DNA from: Streptomyces sp. MJM8645
GTDB taxonomy: Bacteria; Actinomycetota; Actinomycetes; Streptomycetales; Streptomycetaceae
NCBI RefSeq assembly: GCF_001625365.1
Contig: NZ_LJJF01000001.1
Coordinates: 4,599,001-4,663,000 of the forward strand
Reading direction: 5' to 3'
DNA length: 64,000 bases
A program made the position numbers and the translations under genes. Every line of letters starts with the position of its first letter. Within the stretch, counting starts at the first letter, position 1. Under the pieces are notes generated by a model. The model made no database searches and was not told the origin of the DNA. It worked only from the letters and a program-made list of their open reading frames with translations. Positions 61,586 to 64,000 of the stretch are shown one piece after another.

Positions 61586-63361
61586 TCAGTCCTTGATCTC
61601 GCACAGCGCGGCGCCGCTGCTGACGCTCGCGCCCACCTCGGCCTTGAGGCCGACGACGGTGCCCGCCTTGTGCGCGTTCAGCGGCTGCTCCATCTTCATC
61701 GCCTCCAGGACCACGATCAGCTCGCCCTCGGCGACGACCTGGCCCTCCTCGACGGCGACCTTGACGATGGTGCCCTGCATCGGCGAGGCCAGGGTGTCAC
61801 CGCTGACGGCCGAACCGGCCTTCTTGGCGCCCACCCGGCGCTTGGCCTTCGCGGCACCCGCCGCACCGGCCGCCGGGGCCGCCGAGACGCCCAACGAGGA
61901 CGGCAGCGAGACCTCGATCCGCTTGCCGCCGACCTCGACCACGACGGTCTCGCGGCCCTCGGCCTCCTCGCCGTCGCCGGCCGCGCCCGCGAACGGCGGG
62001 ATGGTGTTGTCGAACTCGGTCTCGATCCACCGGGTGTAGATCGTGAACGGGCCCTCGCCGCCGTGCACCTCGGGCGCGAACGCCGGGTCGGTGACGACCG
62101 CCTGGTGGAACGGGATGGCGGTGGCCATGCCCTCCACCTTGAACTCGTTCAGCGCGCGGCGGGCCCGCTCCAGGGCCTGCTTGCGGTCCCGGCCGGAGAC
62201 GATCAGCTTGGCCAGCAGGGAGTCCCAGGCCGGGCCGATGACCGAGCCGGTCTCCACGCCGGAGTCCAGCCGGACGCCCGGGCCGGACGGCGGCGCGAAC
62301 AGCGTCACGGTGCCGGGCGCGGGCAGGAAGCCCCGGCCCGGGTCCTCGCCGTTGATGCGGAACTCGAACGAGTGGCCGCGCACCTCGGGGTCGCCGTAGC
62401 CCAGTTCCTCGCCGTCGGCGATCCGGAACATCTCGCGGACCAGGTCGAGTCCGGTGACCTCCTCGGTGACCGGGTGCTCGACCTGCAGCCGGGTGTTGAC
62501 CTCCAGGAAGGAGATCGTGCCGTCCAGCGCCACCAGGAACTCGCAGGTCCCGGCGCCCTCGTAGCCGGCCTCCTTCAGGATGGCCTTGGACGCCCGGTAC
62601 AGCTCGGCGTTCTGCTCGGCGGTCAGGAACGGCGCGGGCGCCTCCTCGACCAGCTTCTGGTGCCGGCGCTGCAGCGAGCAGTCACGGGTGGAGACGACCA
62701 CCACGTTGCCGTGCTTGTCCGCGAGGCACTGGGTCTCCACGTGCCGCGGGTTGTCCAGGTAGCGCTCGACGAAACACTCGCCGCGGCCGAAGGCGGCGAC
62801 GGCCTCGCGCACCGCGGACTCGTACAGCTCCGGGATCTCCTCCAGCGTGCGGGCGACCTTGAGGCCGCGGCCGCCGCCGCCGAAGGCCGCCTTGATGGCG
62901 ACCGGAAGGCCGTGCTCCCGGGCGAACACGACCACCTCGTCGGCACCCGAGACCGGGTTTGGGGTCCCGGCGACCAGCGGCGCGCCGGCGCGCTGCGCCA
63001 CGTGCCGGGCGGTGACCTTGTCACCGAGGTCGCGGATGGCCTGCGGGGGCGGGCCGATCCAGGTCAGGCCCGCGTCGAGGACGGCCTGGGCGAAGTCGGC
63101 GTTCTCCGACAGGAACCCGTAGCCGGGGTGGACGGCGTCGGCCCCGGAGTCCGCTGCGGCCTTCAGGACCTTGGCGATGTCCAGGTAACTGGTGCCGGGG
63201 GTGTCTCCACCCAGCGCGTAAGCCTCGTCGGCCGCGCGGACGTGCAGCGCATCCCGGTCCGGCTCGGCGTAGACGGCGACGCTGGCGATACCGGCGTCCG
63301 AGCAGGCCCGGGCGACGCGGACGGCGATTTCCCCGCGGTTGGCGATGAGCACCTTGCGCAC
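61586..63361 (-). CDS. accA: Acetyl/propionyl-CoA carboxylase alpha subunit (biotin carboxylase plus BCCP)
   Basis: A 591-residue biotin-dependent subunit of an actinobacterial acyl-CoA carboxylase, supplying carboxybiotin for malonyl- or methylmalonyl-CoA synthesis. The biotin carboxylase domain (~1-450) has 'VLIANRGEIAVRVARAC', the ATP-grasp glycine loop 'KAAFGGGGRGLKVA' and 'EVNTRLQVEHPVTEEVTG'. The biotin carrier domain is C-terminal, with biotinyl-Lys K556 in 'EAMKMEQPL'. The beta subunit (carboxyltransferase) is not in the window. The GTG at 63361 has GGGAG upstream. The 288-base gap 63362-63649 contains its promoter region and no gene that I can see. Confidence 0.93.
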   Translation of the reverse strand: MRKVLIANRGEIAVRVARACSDAGIASVAVYAEPDRDALHVRAADEAYALGGDTPGTSYLDIAKVLKAAADSGADAVHPGYGFLSENADFAQAVLDAGLTWIGPPPQAIRDLGDKVTARHVAQRAGAPLVAGTPNPVSGADEVVVFAREHGLPVAIKAAFGGGGRGLKVARTLEEIPELYESAVREAVAAFGRGECFVERYLDNPRHVETQCLADKHGNVVVVSTRDCSLQRRHQKLVEEAPAPFLTAEQNAELYRASKAILKEAGYEGAGTCEFLVALDGTISFLEVNTRLQVEHPVTEEVTGLDLVREMFRIADGEELGYGDPEVRGHSFEFRINGEDPGRGFLPAPGTVTLFAPPSGPGVRLDSGVETGSVIGPAWDSLLAKLIVSGRDRKQALERARRALNEFKVEGMATAIPFHQAVVTDPAFAPEVHGGEGPFTIYTRWIETEFDNTIPPFAGAAGDGEEAEGRETVVVEVGGKRIEVSLPSSLGVSAAPAAGAAGAAKAKRRVGAKKAGSAVSGDTLASPMQGTIVKVAVEEGQVVAEGELIVVLEAMKMEQPLNAHKAGTVVGLKAEVGASVSSGAALCEIKD

Positions 63362-63649
63362 TGTGGCTCCCTTCTTGAACCTGGTCGAGTTTATGGATTC
63401 CTGGGCGGTACCGGCGAGTAGCCCCAGGTTGTGAACTATCCCACACGGACGGTGATGAATTTCCGGGGCCCGTCGACCGCCCGTCCGGCGACGCCGCAGG
63501 TCGCGGCCGGTGCGGTCGAACCGGCCGGATCCACAGCGGGTGACCGGGCGCTGTCCGGTGCCCCGGTGGCATCGGACACACTCTCGCGCGGCCGGCTCAA
63601 ACGACGGTGGAACGGGCGGCGGGCCGCCGCCGTCCTGCGGGCCCGGCCG

Positions 63650-64000
63650 TCAGGCCCAGAGGTCGACCAGCCGGACGTCCAGGTCGGCGAGCAGGGTGCG
63701 CAGCAGCGGCAGCGAGAGGCCGATGACGTTGCCCGGGTCGCCGTCGATGCCCTCGATGAACGGCGCCGAGCGCCCGTCCAGGGTGAACGCCCCGGCGACG
63801 TGCAGGGGCTCGCCGGAGGCCACGTAGGCGGCGATCTCGGCGTCGTCCGGGGTGCCGAAGCGGACGGTGGTGGACGCGGTCGCCGAGGACTGCCGGCCGG
63901 TCGCGGTGTCGATCACGCAGTGGCCGGTGCGCAGCACCCCGGCCCGGCCGCGCATCGACTGCCAGCGGGCGAGCGCCTCGGTGGCGTCGGCGGGCTTGCC
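63650..64000 (-). CDS. maf: Maf family nucleotide pyrophosphatase, C-terminal part
   Basis: The gene runs off the right edge; 116 C-terminal residues are visible. They match Maf/YhdE-like nucleoside triphosphate pyrophosphatases, which hydrolyse non-canonical or excess NTPs: 'VRFGTPDDAEIAAYVASGEP', 'AGAFTLDGRSAPFIEGIDGD' and 'PGNVIGLSLPLLRTLL' are classic family segments. An ATG at 63955 is internal. It is on the same strand as the carboxylase subunit, 288 bp upstream of it. Confidence 0.9.
   Translation of the reverse strand, partial: GKPADATEALARWQSMRGRAGVLRTGHCVIDTATGRQSSATASTTVRFGTPDDAEIAAYVASGEPLHVAGAFTLDGRSAPFIEGIDGDPGNVIGLSLPLLRTLLADLDVRLVDLWA

Noticed and set aside
61586..63421. Continuation of the DeoR frame to 63421 as part of a 968-residue fusion protein
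   Set aside because: The extension is antisense to a complete biotin carboxylase/BCCP gene and has shadow composition; a C-terminal frameshift is the simpler explanation.

Overview
This is a 64 kb chromosomal window from a high-GC actinomycete, almost certainly Streptomycetaceae (Streptomyces or Kitasatospora). Support comes from the very strong third-position GC bias, frequent GTG starts, leaderless promoters, and the afsQ1-afsQ2-sigQ trio beside conserved central genes (sdhCDAB, cdd-deoA, add, deoC, accA-type carboxylase). No tRNA, rRNA, prophage, insertion sequence or CRISPR array was seen. It reads as core chromosome with small accessory patches.

Layout. 1-1027: 3' end of trpS and a 2H phosphoesterase. 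1048-8580: cell-wall polymer genes, namely two paralogous glycerophosphotransferases (one fused to a GT2 glycosyltransferase) and a stand-alone GT2. 8635-12918: YihY membrane protein, D,D-carboxypeptidase, small membrane protein, secreted FG-GAP protein. 12985-16435: succinate dehydrogenase operon sdhCDAB. 16690-22324: lipoprotein, OHCU decarboxylase with a probable CTG start, SDR, a mutase large subunit without its B12 domain, an M20 amidohydrolase. 22678-29885: nucleoside ABC transporter, cytidine deaminase, thymidine phosphorylase. 29932-33993: accessory patch with XRE, Uma2, RelE/AbrB-type toxin-antitoxin, MFS and LysR. 34096-35281: adenosine deaminase. 35495-39326: small secreted and membrane proteins, and an archaeal-type aspartyl-tRNA synthetase behind a clear T-box leader. 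39475-43388: afsQ operon and sigQ. 43683-51671: uridine kinase, deoC with two aldehyde dehydrogenase genes, a phosphohexo/pentomutase, purine nucleoside phosphorylase. 51845-58766: a poly-gamma-glutamate-like (pgsB/pgsC) locus with a double-sensor HAMP protein, NlpC/P60 protein, putative hydrolase and gamma-glutamylcyclotransferase. 58866-64000: NAD(P)H-quinone oxidoreductase, a DeoR regulator with an apparent frameshift, biotin carboxylase/BCCP subunit, and Maf (partial).

How the genes work together. The main functional theme is nucleoside scavenging. Uptake (BMP-type ABC transporter), deamination (cdd, add), phosphorolysis (deoA, PNP), a probable phosphopentomutase, deoC, and acetaldehyde oxidation by the adjacent aldehyde dehydrogenase form a continuous route from extracellular nucleosides to central carbon. 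A palindrome, CTACGCGCGTAG, stands upstream of five transcription units of this pathway (three perfect copies, two near copies), at or next to the predicted promoter. It was not seen elsewhere in the window, so these genes appear to form one regulon under a repressor I cannot identify.

Other highlights: a T-box with a GAC (Asp) specifier before a second-type AspRS, a split version of an ALDH16-like enzyme, and a gamma-glutamyl-polymer locus that lacks pgsA.
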